Shown here piece by piece: positions 7,896 to 16,258 of a stretch of 64,000 bases of DNA. Numbering within the stretch: the stretch's first letter is position 1; every line of letters begins with the position of its first letter. The notes below the pieces were generated by a model. The model was not told the DNA's origin. It saw only the letters and a list, made by a program, of their open reading frames with translations, and made no database searches. The DNA comes from Alloalcanivorax xiamenensis (GTDB lineage: Bacteria; Pseudomonadota; Gammaproteobacteria; Pseudomonadales; Alcanivoracaceae). The stretch spans positions 62,001 through 126,000 of the forward strand of contig NZ_AQPF01000004.1 of the NCBI RefSeq assembly GCF_009846745.1. Reading direction: 5' to 3'. The translations under genes were made by a program, and so were the position numbers.

Positions 7896-9392
7896 TCATT
7901 GCCCACCCTGAATTGACTGACGCTCAACGACCGTGCCGTTGTCCACGCTGTCCAGGTGCACGTCGAATCCCCACAAGCGATGCAGGTGCTTGATTACCTC
8001 CCGGCTGCTGCTTTCATCCAGAGGACGATGATGCTGGCGGACATGCTGTAACACCAGCGAGCGATCGCCCCGCACATTGGCCTCGTAAACCTGGATATTC
8101 GGCTCCTGGATGCTCAGGTTGTGTTGTTCGGCCAGTTTGTTGCGCACCTTTTGATAACCGCGCTCATCGTGGATCGCGTTGATCTCGATGTATTCCTTCT
8201 CGGTATCATCCAACAGGCTGAACAGCTTGAACTCCCGGATCAGGCGCGGGGACAGGAACTGCTGGATAAAGCTTTCGTCCTTGAAGCTTTCCATGGCGAA
8301 TTTGAGGGTCGCCAGCCAGTCGCTACCGGCGATATCCGGGAACCAGTAACGGTCTTCGTCGTCCGGATCCTCACAAATGCGCCGCAGATCCCGGAACATG
8401 GCGAAGCCCAGGGCATAGGGGTTGATGCCGGAGTAATACTGGGAGTCGAAAGGCGGCTGATAGACCACCTGGCTGTGGTTGTGCAGAAACTCCAGCATGA
8501 AGCCATCGGTGACCTGTTTTTGATCATAGAGATCGTTGAGCAGGGTGTAATGCCAGAAGGTGGCCCAACCCTCGTTCATGACCTTGGTTTGACGCTGTGG
8601 GTAAAAGTACTGGGCCAGTTTGCGCACGATGCGGATGACCTCCCGCTGCCAGGGTTCCAGTAGCGGGGCGTTCTTCTCGATGAAGTAAAGAATGTTCTCC
8701 TGGGGCTCGGACGGAAAGCGCTCGATCTTTTCGCGCCGTTGTGTTGCTGGCTGCAGGTCCGGAAAGGTGCGCCATAGCTCGGAGACCTGTTTTTGCAGGG
8801 CGGCTTCCCGCTCCCGCTGCCGCCGCCGTTCTTCCTGGGCGGAAATCGGCGTCGGCCGCTTATACCGGTCCACCCCATAGTTCATCAGGGCATGGCAGGA
8901 GTCGAGGATGTCCTCCACCGCGTTGACGCCGTGGCGTTGCTCGCATTCGGCGATGTATTTGCGAGCGAACACCAGGTAATCGATGATCGCCGAGGCATCG
9001 GTCCAGGATTTGAACAGATAGTTGCCTTTGAAAAAGGAATTGTGGCCATAGCAGGCGTGGGCGATGACCAGCGCCTGCATGGTGATGGTGTTTTCCTCCA
9101 TCAGATAGGCGATGCAGGGGTTGGAGTTGATCACGATCTCGTAGGCCAGCCCCATTTGTCCGCGCCGGTAACGGTTTTCCACCTCCACGAACTGCTTGCC
9201 GAAGGACCAGTGGTGGTAGCCCACCGGCATGCCCACGGAGGAATAGGCGTCCATCATCTGTTCCGAGGAAATGACCTCGATCTGATTGGGGTAGGTGTCC
9301 AGAGCGTACTTGCCGTGCGCCAGCTCGGAGATCGCCTCGTCATAGCGGGCAAGCAGGTTGAAGTCCCAGTCGGAGCCGGTGGACAAGAGCAT
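7896..9392 (-). CDS. SpoVR family protein (YcgB homologue)
   Basis: 498-residue cytosolic protein of the SpoVR/YcgB family. Recognisable segments are GMPVGYHHWSFGKQF, VINSNPCIAYLMEENT, HACYGHNSFFKGNYLF and NEGWATFWHY, all hallmarks of the family. The last carries an HExx-free Glu/His cluster of unknown chemistry. The start ATG overlaps the stop of the YeaH gene by one base, so it is the third gene of the prkA-yeaH-spoVR operon. The biochemical function is unknown; in enterics and pseudomonads the set is linked to stationary-phase and stress physiology. Confidence 0.93.
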   Translation of the reverse strand: MLLSTGSDWDFNLLARYDEAISELAHGKYALDTYPNQIEVISSEQMMDAYSSVGMPVGYHHWSFGKQFVEVENRYRRGQMGLAYEIVINSNPCIAYLMEENTITMQALVIAHACYGHNSFFKGNYLFKSWTDASAIIDYLVFARKYIAECEQRHGVNAVEDILDSCHALMNYGVDRYKRPTPISAQEERRRQREREAALQKQVSELWRTFPDLQPATQRREKIERFPSEPQENILYFIEKNAPLLEPWQREVIRIVRKLAQYFYPQRQTKVMNEGWATFWHYTLLNDLYDQKQVTDGFMLEFLHNHSQVVYQPPFDSQYYSGINPYALGFAMFRDLRRICEDPDDEDRYWFPDIAGSDWLATLKFAMESFKDESFIQQFLSPRLIREFKLFSLLDDTEKEYIEINAIHDERGYQKVRNKLAEQHNLSIQEPNIQVYEANVRGDRSLVLQHVRQHHRPLDESSSREVIKHLHRLWGFDVHLDSVDNGTVVERQSIQGGQ

Positions 9393-10675
9393 CAGGCGGC
9401 CTCCATGCGTTTATGGAACAGCTGGCGGAATACCGGATATATATCCGCCGGGTCGTCGATCTGTGCCATGGAGAAGACGTCCGGGTGGCGCCCCATGATG
9501 CCCTCATATTGGTCCCAGAGTGCCTGGTGGGCGCGGGGCATGACCTCCACATAGGAGAAGTGCTGCATGCGCGGCAGCAATTCCTTCTCCAGTAACCCGG
9601 CACAGCCGGGAGAGTCATCGTTCCAGTTGTCGCCGTCCGAGGCCTGGGCGCCGTAGATGTTCCATTCCTCCACCGGGTAGCGTTCCTTGATGATGTCCCG
9701 GGTCAGTTTCAGGGCGCTGGAAACGATGGTGCCGCCGGTTTCCCGGGAGTAGAAAAACTCCTCTTCATCCACCTCCTTGGCGCTGGTGTGATGACGTATG
9801 AATACCACCTCGGTGTGCTGGTAGTTGCGTTGCAGAAATAAATAAAGCAGCAGGAAGAAGCGCTTCGCCAGGTCCTTCATGTCCTGGTTCATGGAGCCGG
9901 AAACATCCATGATGCAGAACATCACCGCCCGGCTCACCGGCACCGGGACCTTGATATGGTGGTTGTAACGCAGATCCACGGTATCGATGAAGGGAATGCG
10001 ATCGATACGCCGGCGCAGGCGCTCGATATGTTCGTCCAGTTCCGCCAGGCGAGCCTGACGCTGAGGGGATTGATCCTGCTGCAGCAGGGCTTCCCGCTCC
10101 TCTTCCAGTTCACGTAGCCGGCGGCGGCTGGCGGCGGTCAACGCACGCCGGCGCATGGAGGCCTGGCGCATGGAGCGGACGATATTGATCTTGGCCGGCA
10201 TGCCATGACTGACAATGCCGCCGTGGCGGATCTGGAAGGTCCGGGTGCCTTCCAGGTGCCGTTTCACCAGATTCGGCAGCGCCAGATCCTCGAACAGAAA
10301 ATTGAGGAATTCCTGGGGGTCGATTTCGAAGGCGAAATCGTCCTCGCCTTCTCCCTGATTGCTGGCGTCGCCGGAGCCACTACCTTGTCCGCCGCCACCA
10401 CTGGGGCGCTTGATCCGGTCGCCTTGCTGAAACTCCCGATTGCCTGGGTGGACGATGTTGCGCTGGCCGCCGGGGCCGTGATGGAAAATGGGCTCGGAAA
10501 TGTCCTTGCGAGGAATGACGATGCGCTCGCCTTGCTCCATTTCCTTGATGGAGCGCTTGCCCACGGCGTCATTGACCGCTTCACGAATATGTCGCCGGTA
10601 GCGCTGCAGAAACCGTTGCCGATTCACCGCACTCTTGTGCTTCCCATTGAGACGCCGGTCGATGATATAACTCAT
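9392..10675 (-). CDS. yeaH: YeaH/YhbH family protein (DUF444, VWA-like)
   Basis: 427 residues. The N-terminal part is basic and Gly/Ser-rich around residues 85-110 (GGGGQGSGSGDASNQGEGED), a disordered linker. The C-terminal half is a von Willebrand A-like domain with a MIDAS motif, MFCIMDVSGSMNQ, and a later TGGTIVSSALKL. The family partners PrkA (YeaG) and SpoVR; YeaH is thought to be a downstream partner of the kinase. It is second in the operon, 114 bp after prkA, a gap holding a class A heptad array. Confidence 0.92.
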   Translation of the reverse strand: MSYIIDRRLNGKHKSAVNRQRFLQRYRRHIREAVNDAVGKRSIKEMEQGERIVIPRKDISEPIFHHGPGGQRNIVHPGNREFQQGDRIKRPSGGGGQGSGSGDASNQGEGEDDFAFEIDPQEFLNFLFEDLALPNLVKRHLEGTRTFQIRHGGIVSHGMPAKINIVRSMRQASMRRRALTAASRRRLRELEEEREALLQQDQSPQRQARLAELDEHIERLRRRIDRIPFIDTVDLRYNHHIKVPVPVSRAVMFCIMDVSGSMNQDMKDLAKRFFLLLYLFLQRNYQHTEVVFIRHHTSAKEVDEEEFFYSRETGGTIVSSALKLTRDIIKERYPVEEWNIYGAQASDGDNWNDDSPGCAGLLEKELLPRMQHFSYVEVMPRAHQALWDQYEGIMGRHPDVFSMAQIDDPADIYPVFRQLFHKRMEAA

Positions 10676-10757
10676 TGAGCTCTCCAGTCTCGGCCGATAG
10701 GGCGATGGGACTGTGTTTCGCGGGCACGGGGCAGGATGTCAAAAGGGCCCGGCCCGC

Positions 10758-10786
10758 GTCACTATTCACTGTTCACTATTCATTGC
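10758..10786 (-). repeat. Class A heptad array after prkA
   Basis: Read on the minus strand, a few bases after the prkA TAA: AATGAAT, AGTGAAC, AGTGAAT, then AGTGACG. It is the most degenerate class A array and the only one inside an operon, between prkA and yeaH. Orientation is sense with respect to prkA, as in the other seven. Confidence 0.7.
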
Positions 10787-10789
10787 CCT

Positions 10790-12712
10790 TTACTGCGCCT
10801 TGCGCACCCGCAGGTACCACTCGGAAAGCAGCCGAACCTGTTTCTCGGTGTAGCCGCGATCCATCATCCGTTTGACGAAGTTGTCGTGTTTGCGGCGATC
10901 CTCTTCGCTGCCTTTCGGGTTGAAGGAAATGACCGGCAACAACTCTTCGGTATTGGAGAACATTTTCTTCTCGATCACGTCACGGAGCTTCTGGTAGCTG
11001 AGCCAGCTCGGGTTGCGGCCACTGTTGTTGGCGCGCGCCCGCAATACGAAGTTGACCACCTCGTTGCGGAAATCCTTGGGATTGGAAATGCCCGCCGGCT
11101 TTTCGATTTTCTCCAGTTCCTCGTTGAGTGACTGGCGATCGAAGATTTCACCGGTATCCGGATCGCGGAATTCCTGATCCTGAATCCAGAAGTCGGCGTA
11201 AGTGACGTAGCGGTCGAAAATGTTCTGCCCGTATTCGGAGTAGGATTCCAGGTACGCGGTCTGGATTTCCTTGCCGATGAATTCCACGTAACGCGGAACC
11301 AGGTATTCCTTGATGAAACGATGGAACTGTTCCTGGCGCTCCTGAGGGAATTGCTCCTGCTCGATGCGCTGCTCGAGAACGTGAATCAAATGAACGGGGT
11401 TGGCGGCCACCTCGGAGTGATCGAAGTTGAAGACCTTGGAGAGAATCTTGAAGGCGAAGCGGGTGGACAGGCCGTCCATGCCTTCATCGACGCCGGCCAT
11501 GTCCCGGTATTCCTGAATGGATTTGGCGCGTGGGTCCACGTCCTTCAGGTTTTCTCCATCATAGACACGTACCTTGGAATAAATGCTGGAGTTCTCCGGT
11601 TCGTTGATGCGGGTCAGCACCGAGAACTGGGCCAGCATATGCAACGTGTCCGGCGCGCATTGGGCATCGCGCAAACTGGAGTTGCGCAGCAACTTTTCGT
11701 AGATCATCTGCTCTTCGGTAACGCGCAGGCAGTATGGCACCTTGACGATATAGACACGGTCGATGAACGCTTCATTGTTCTTGTTGTTTTTGAACGTGTG
11801 CCACTCGGCTTCGTTGGAGTGGGCCAGCACGATACCATCGAAGGGGATGGCGCCCATGTGCTCGGTACCGTTGTAATTGCCTTCCTGGGTGGCGGTGAGC
11901 AAAGGGTGCAGCACCTTGATGGGTGCCTTGAACATCTCGACGAATTCCATCAGGCCCTGATTGGCGCGGCACAGGCCGCCGGAGAAAGCGTAGGAGTCCG
12001 GATCGTCCTGGGAGAAATCCTCCAGTTTGCGGATGTCCACCTTGCCCACCAGGGCCGAGATGTCCTGGTTATTCTCATCGCCGGGTTCGGTTTTCGATAT
12101 GGCGATCTGATCCAGTATTGACGGGTAGCATTTCACCACCCGGAACTGGCTGATGTCGCCGCCGTATTCGTGCAAACGCTTGACCGCCCAGGGCGACATG
12201 ATGGTGCGTACGTAACGGCGCGGGATCCCGTACTCCTCTTCCAGAATGGGGCCATCCTCGTCGGCGTCGAACACGGACAACGGCGACTCGTTCACCGGAG
12301 AGCCCTTGATGGCGTAGAACGGGACCTTCTGCATCAGGGCCTTGAGTTTCTCCGCCAGGGAGGATTTGCCACCACCAACCGGGCCGAGCAGGTAGAGAAT
12401 CTGTTTCTTTTCTTCCAGACCTTGAGCGGCATGTCGGAAGTAGCTGACGATATTCTCGATAACCTCTTCGAGGCCGTAGAACTCGTCGAAGGCGGGATAG
12501 CGACGGATGATTTTGTTGGAGAAGATCCGGGACAGTCGTGGATCCTTGGAAGTGTCCACCAGTTCAGGTTCACCGATGGCCATGAGCATGCGCTCGGGAG
12601 CGCTGGCGTAAGCGCTGGGGTCGCTCTTGCAGAGCGCCAGATACTCCTCCAGGGACAACTCTTCCTGCTGAGTGGCGTCAAACCGGGCCTGATAATGGCT
12701 GATGATGCTCAT
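10790..12712 (-). CDS. prkA: PrkA family serine protein kinase (YeaG)
   Basis: 640-residue cytosolic kinase of the PrkA/YeaG family, with an N-terminal AAA-like module and a C-terminal kinase region. The Walker A motif GPVGGGKSSLAEKLK lies near residue 110. GAIPFDGIVLAHSNEAEW and RVYIVKVPYCLRVTEEQ are further family signatures. It heads the prkA-yeaH-spoVR operon. The family responds to nutrient stress in enterics, and RpoS control is likely but not visible here. A 391-bp region with a MITE-like element lies upstream. Confidence 0.95.
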   Translation of the reverse strand: MSIISHYQARFDATQQEELSLEEYLALCKSDPSAYASAPERMLMAIGEPELVDTSKDPRLSRIFSNKIIRRYPAFDEFYGLEEVIENIVSYFRHAAQGLEEKKQILYLLGPVGGGKSSLAEKLKALMQKVPFYAIKGSPVNESPLSVFDADEDGPILEEEYGIPRRYVRTIMSPWAVKRLHEYGGDISQFRVVKCYPSILDQIAISKTEPGDENNQDISALVGKVDIRKLEDFSQDDPDSYAFSGGLCRANQGLMEFVEMFKAPIKVLHPLLTATQEGNYNGTEHMGAIPFDGIVLAHSNEAEWHTFKNNKNNEAFIDRVYIVKVPYCLRVTEEQMIYEKLLRNSSLRDAQCAPDTLHMLAQFSVLTRINEPENSSIYSKVRVYDGENLKDVDPRAKSIQEYRDMAGVDEGMDGLSTRFAFKILSKVFNFDHSEVAANPVHLIHVLEQRIEQEQFPQERQEQFHRFIKEYLVPRYVEFIGKEIQTAYLESYSEYGQNIFDRYVTYADFWIQDQEFRDPDTGEIFDRQSLNEELEKIEKPAGISNPKDFRNEVVNFVLRARANNSGRNPSWLSYQKLRDVIEKKMFSNTEELLPVISFNPKGSEEDRRKHDNFVKRMMDRGYTEKQVRLLSEWYLRVRKAQ

Positions 12713-13103
12713 TCCTCACTCCCTCCTGGCGGCGCTTGAATGTCAAGCCGTCACTTTCTACATGAAAATAAACCCTTAACGAAATGAATGCGGCGCGAAG
12801 ATCATGGAATCCCGTCACGGGATGTCGATGACCGGCCTTGTCTTTAGCATGGCGCCAAAACGAACGCCAAGTCAAAGCCAGGCCGGCAAAAAAAAATCAA
12901 TTTTTTTAAGGAACCTTTGAAAAATACCTCGTCATCCCGGGCCTGATCCGGGGTCTCCCTCTGGAGGGCGCGCCACTTCGCGGCGGGAGATGCCGGGTCG
13001 AGTCCGGCATGAGGTTTTTTAAGAGGTTCCCGAGCACCTTGATAAACCGGAGGCGGTGAACTTGGTCACCGCCGGGAGGGTGTGGGAATGGGGTTGCGGG
13101 CGA
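12713..13103. other. 391-bp intergenic region, prkA upstream / apaH downstream
   Basis: It holds the prkA 5' region and an AT-rich patch (12890-12909, runs of A and T). The MITE-like element at 12910-13030 follows, then the short tail of the apaH transcript. The AT-rich patch next to the element could be its insertion target. I saw no gene on either strand. Confidence 0.6.
12910..13030. mobile_element. MITE-like element, copy 1 (121 bp)
   Basis: Begins GGAACCTTTGAAAAATACC and ends with the imperfect inverse GGTTTTTTAAGAGGTTCC. Inside lies GTCATCCCGGGCCTGATCC and, near the other end, GATGCCGGGTCGAGTCCGGC. The nested palindromes could fold the whole element. It is non-coding. Two related copies are at 25767-25910 and 32310-32450. 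Confidence 0.65.
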
Positions 13104-13916
13104 TCAGGCGCACTCGCAGGTGATGCGCTGCCCGTCTTCCAGGCGCAGGGCGGTGAGCCGCCCGCCCCATACGCAGCCTGTATCCAGGGGGACCACGTCG
13201 TTGGCGCTGGCACGGCCTCCCAGCGCGGCCCAGTGGCCAAACAGGACGCGGCGCCCAACGTGGCGCCGGCGAGGATGTTCAAACCAGGGCATATAGCCCT
13301 CGGGAGGCTGCTCGGCCTCGCCTTTGCTGCCCAGATCCAGGTCTCCGGCATCGTTGACGAAGCGCATGCGGGTGAAATGGTTGGTGATTACTCGCCACCG
13401 CTCCGGCCCTTGCAGGTCGTCACGCCAGCCCGCCGGTTCGTTGCCGTACATGTGGGCGAAAAAGGTGCGCGCCCGCTCGCCATCGGCGAGTACGGCGGTG
13501 ATTTCCCCGGCTCGTTCATGGGCTTGTTCCAGGCTCCATAGCGGGGGCATGCCGGCGTGGGACATCACTGCGTTGAATTCGGGCAGGTCGATCAGCAGCG
13601 GTTGGCGCTGCAGCCAGTCCAGCAGGGTATGCCGGTCCTCGGCCTCGAGGATTGGCGTCAGGGTGTCCTTGCCCCTCGCACGGGCCTGGCCGTGGGCCAC
13701 CGCGAGCAGGTGCAGGTCGTGATTGCCCAACACGGTGAGAACATTGTCCCGCAAATCGTGGAGGAGCCGCAGAGTGCCGAGTGAATCCGGGCCGCGATTG
13801 ACCAGGTCCCCGGCCAACACAAGTTGATCACGGTCCGCGTTGAAGTGGATCCGCTCCAGCAGGGCCTCGAAGGGGCCCAGGCAGCCCTGGATGTCGCCGA
13901 TGGCATAGGTGCTCAT
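13104..13916 (-). CDS. apaH: Symmetrical bis(5'-nucleosyl)-tetraphosphatase ApaH
   Basis: Hydrolyses Ap4A to two ADP, and can remove Np4 caps from RNA. The 270 residues begin TYAIGDIQGCLGPFEALLE, followed by LVLAGDLVNRGPDS and VLGNHDLHLL. These are the three metallophosphoesterase motifs (GDxxG, GDxVxRG, GNHD) of the dinuclear metal site. It is the last gene of the lptD-surA-pdxA-rsmA-apaG-apaH operon. A 156-bp spacer with inverted class B arrays separates it from apaG, unlike the tighter usual spacing. Confidence 0.95.
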   Translation of the reverse strand: MSTYAIGDIQGCLGPFEALLERIHFNADRDQLVLAGDLVNRGPDSLGTLRLLHDLRDNVLTVLGNHDLHLLAVAHGQARARGKDTLTPILEAEDRHTLLDWLQRQPLLIDLPEFNAVMSHAGMPPLWSLEQAHERAGEITAVLADGERARTFFAHMYGNEPAGWRDDLQGPERWRVITNHFTRMRFVNDAGDLDLGSKGEAEQPPEGYMPWFEHPRRRHVGRRVLFGHWAALGGRASANDVVPLDTGCVWGGRLTALRLEDGQRITCECA

Positions 13917-13942
13917 AGGAAGGCCTCCTGGAAGCCATGCCG

Positions 13943-13973
13943 GGCGCCAGACGCTGGTTGCCGGACGCTAAAA
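13943..13973 (+). repeat. Class B (ACGC) array, apaG-apaH spacer, left arm
   Basis: Plus-strand units of roughly seven bases (GCCAG-ACGCTGG-TTGCCGG-ACGCTAA). It faces the array at 14050-14074 and so forms the left arm of an inverted pair inside the operon. Confidence 0.5.
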
Positions 13974-14049
13974 CCCGTGCCCGTGAGGATTGCGGTATGG
14001 ATAACCGTTTTCAGTACTTGAGGGGAGTGGTGAGTTCGGTTTTTCATCA

Positions 14050-14074
14050 TTGGCGTCCAGCGTCCAGCGCCGTC
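14050..14074 (-). repeat. Class B (ACGC) array directly after apaG
   Basis: On the minus strand the apaG TGA is followed at once by CGGCGCTGG-ACGCTGG-ACGCCAA, i.e. ACGC every seven bases. The terminal ACGCCAA unit recurs after the NlpC/P60 gene at 23710. Confidence 0.6.
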
Positions 14075-14462
14075 AATGCAAGGCCCGGTCGGCGGCCAGG
14101 GTGAAGGCCGGGATCGGCGCATTGAAGCAGGTGCCGTCCTCGGACAGCATCTGGTAGCTGCCACGCATGCTGCCCACGGCGGTTTCCAGGATGGCGCCGC
14201 TGGAATAGCGGAACTCCTGGCCCGGCGCCAGTTCCGGCTGCTGGCCGATAACGCCCTCGCCGTGAACTTCCTGTATGCGCTGGTCACCGTCGGTGATGAT
14301 CCAGTGCCGGGTCAGCAGGCGCGCGCCGCGACTGCCACGGTTGATGATGCGGATATGATAGGCGAACGCCCAGCGTTTCTGGTCGGCGTCGCTTTGTTCC
14401 GGCAGATACTCGCTTTCCGCGAACACCTCGATGCCGTGGGCATCGTTGTTACTGTCACTCAT
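14073..14462 (-). CDS. apaG: ApaG (Co2+/Mg2+ efflux-associated FN3-like protein)
   Basis: 129-residue single-domain ApaG protein with a fibronectin-III-like beta fold. Signatures seen are RWAFAYHIRIINRGSRGARLL, TRHWIITDGDQRIQEVHGEG, VIGQQPELAPGQEFRYSSG and MRGSYQML. The biochemical role is unclear; in Salmonella the protein is linked to metal efflux, and the domain also occurs in F-box proteins. It lies downstream of rsmA in the lptD operon and is followed by a class B array beginning at its stop codon. Confidence 0.94.
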   Translation of the reverse strand: MSDSNNDAHGIEVFAESEYLPEQSDADQKRWAFAYHIRIINRGSRGARLLTRHWIITDGDQRIQEVHGEGVIGQQPELAPGQEFRYSSGAILETAVGSMRGSYQMLSEDGTCFNAPIPAFTLAADRALH

Positions 14463-14510
14463 GATTCCCTCTCGCGGGGTCGGAGCCCCGGCGGGCGGTA
14501 TTCCCCGCCG

Positions 14511-15284
14511 TCAGCCGGTGGCGTTGGCCAGCGCGACGTAATCCGCCACCGAAAGATGATCGGGGCGCAGGCCAGGGTCGATGCCCAAGGCATCGAAAGT
14601 GTCCGGTTCCACCAGAGTCTTCAGCGCATTGCGCACCGCCTTGCGGCGTTGGGTGAAGGCCTGGTTGACCAGTTTGCCAAGATGGACCGGGTCCCGGGCC
14701 GGCCAGGGCGCGGTGGTGTGCGGAGTCAATCTGACCACGGCGGAGTCCACCTTGGGCGGTGGCTGGAACGCGCCCGGGGGCACGAAGAACAGATAATCCG
14801 CCTGACAGTGGTATTGCACCATCACCGACAGCCGGCCGTAATCACTGGTGCCGGGGGCCGCGGTGAGCCGGTCCACCACCTCTTTTTGCAACATGAATGT
14901 CATGTCGCTGATGATTTCCGCCTGCTCCAGCAAGTGGAAGATCAAGGGAGTTGAAATATTGTACGGCAAATTGCCCACCACCCGCAGCTTGAGGGCGCCG
15001 GCCAGGGGGCGAAAGTCGAAACGCAGGGCATCCGCCTGATGGATGGTCAGGCGTTCCTCGGGTACCGCCTCGCGCAGCAGGTGGATCAGATCCCGGTCCA
15101 ACTCCACCACGTCCAGGTGCGCCACCTGCTCCAGTAGTGGATAGGTGAGCGCGCCGCGTCCGGGGCCGATTTCCACCAGCTTCTGGCCGGCGATCGGGGC
15201 CACTGTGCGGACCAGGCGATCAATAATGCCCGGGTCATGCAGAAAGTGCTGCCCGAAGCGTTTGCGGGCGCGATGTTCGGTCAT
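14511..15284 (-). CDS. rsmA: 16S rRNA dimethyladenosine transferase RsmA (KsgA)
   Basis: Dimethylates the two adjacent adenosines of the 3'-terminal helix of 16S rRNA during 30S assembly. The 257 residues start with RFGQHFLHDPGIIDRLVR. The SAM site is LVEIGPGRGALTYPLLE, and the catalytic NLPY motif appears in VVGNLPYNISTPLIFHL. The C-terminal domain contains FTQRRKAVRNALK. The start overlaps the stop of pdxA (TCATGA), so it is translationally coupled within the operon. Confidence 0.96.
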   Translation of the reverse strand: MTEHRARKRFGQHFLHDPGIIDRLVRTVAPIAGQKLVEIGPGRGALTYPLLEQVAHLDVVELDRDLIHLLREAVPEERLTIHQADALRFDFRPLAGALKLRVVGNLPYNISTPLIFHLLEQAEIISDMTFMLQKEVVDRLTAAPGTSDYGRLSVMVQYHCQADYLFFVPPGAFQPPPKVDSAVVRLTPHTTAPWPARDPVHLGKLVNQAFTQRRKAVRNALKTLVEPDTFDALGIDPGLRPDHLSVADYVALANATG

Positions 15285-16258
15285 GAGGAACGTTTCTCCA
15301 CCAGTTCCAGAGCCAGGTCGATGGCGGCGTGCAAGCTGCCGGCCCGGATACGTCCGCTGCCGGCCAGATCGAAGGCGGTGCCGTGGTCCACCGACGTGCG
15401 GATGAACGGCAACCCCAGGGTGATGTTCACGGCTTCGCCGAAGCCGGCGTATTTGAGCACCGGCAGGCCCTGGTCATGGTACATGGCCAGCACCGCGTCG
15501 TGTTGCGCCAGCAATGCCGGCTGGAAGGCGGTGTCGGCCGGCACCGGGCCGGTGAGGCTCAGGCCCTGCTGGCGCAGGCGCGTCAGCGCCGGCTCGATGA
15601 TCTCGATTTCTTCCCGTCCCAGGTGGCCGCCTTCACCGGCGTGAGGGTTCAGCCCCAGGACCAGGATGCGGGGCGAATCGATGGCGAATTTGTCGCGCAG
15701 GTCCTGGCACAGGATGTGCAGAGTGGTTTCCAGTGATGGACCGGTGATCGCCTCCGCCACCCGGGACAGGGGCAAATGGGTGGTGGCCAGGGCAACGCGC
15801 AGGGTTTTCGCGGTCAGCATCATCACGACTTGTTTCACGCCGGCCTGCTCGGCGAAGAACTCGGTGTGTCCGGTAAACGCCGGATCGGCGCCTTCACGGA
15901 TGATGCTTTTGGCCACTGGTGCCGTGACCAGGGCGGAGAACTGGCCTTCCAGGCAACCCCGGGCGGCCCGCCCGAGCATTGTCAGGGTGCCGGAGGCGGT
16001 GGCCGGGTCCGGTTGGCCGGCGGTCACGGGGGCGCCGGCGGGGCAGTGCCAAAGCGCCGGGCTGGCGGGTGGGGCGTCGCCAGGTTGCCATTGTGGCCAG
16101 GTGGCCTGCAAACCCAGCGACCGGGCGCGATCGTGCAACACCCGCCGATCCGCCAGCACTACCAGGGCGGTGTCGGGATAGCGGCGCGGCAGATCCAGCA
16201 TCAGATCCGGGCCGATACCCGCCGGGTCGCCGCTGGTGATGACGATCGGCGCGGTCAT
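15281..16258 (-). CDS. pdxA: 4-hydroxythreonine-4-phosphate dehydrogenase PdxA
   Basis: NAD-dependent enzyme of the DXP-dependent pyridoxal phosphate pathway; it oxidises 4-phosphohydroxy-L-threonine. The 325 residues start PIVITSGDPAGIGPDL. FTGHTEFFAEQAG carries a metal-binding histidine, and LGLNPHAGEGGHLGREE and YHDQGLPVLKYAGF carry the others. The start chosen (16258, MTAPIVITSG) overlaps the surA stop as ATGA. Upstream in-frame starts would read through surA and are rejected. Confidence 0.95.
   Translation of the reverse strand: MTAPIVITSGDPAGIGPDLMLDLPRRYPDTALVVLADRRVLHDRARSLGLQATWPQWQPGDAPPASPALWHCPAGAPVTAGQPDPATASGTLTMLGRAARGCLEGQFSALVTAPVAKSIIREGADPAFTGHTEFFAEQAGVKQVVMMLTAKTLRVALATTHLPLSRVAEAITGPSLETTLHILCQDLRDKFAIDSPRILVLGLNPHAGEGGHLGREEIEIIEPALTRLRQQGLSLTGPVPADTAFQPALLAQHDAVLAMYHDQGLPVLKYAGFGEAVNITLGLPFIRTSVDHGTAFDLAGSGRIRAGSLHAAIDLALELVEKRSS

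Noticed and set aside
9413..12739. Several plus-strand frames opposite yeaH, prkA and spoVR
   Set aside because: Shadows of the conserved minus-strand operon.
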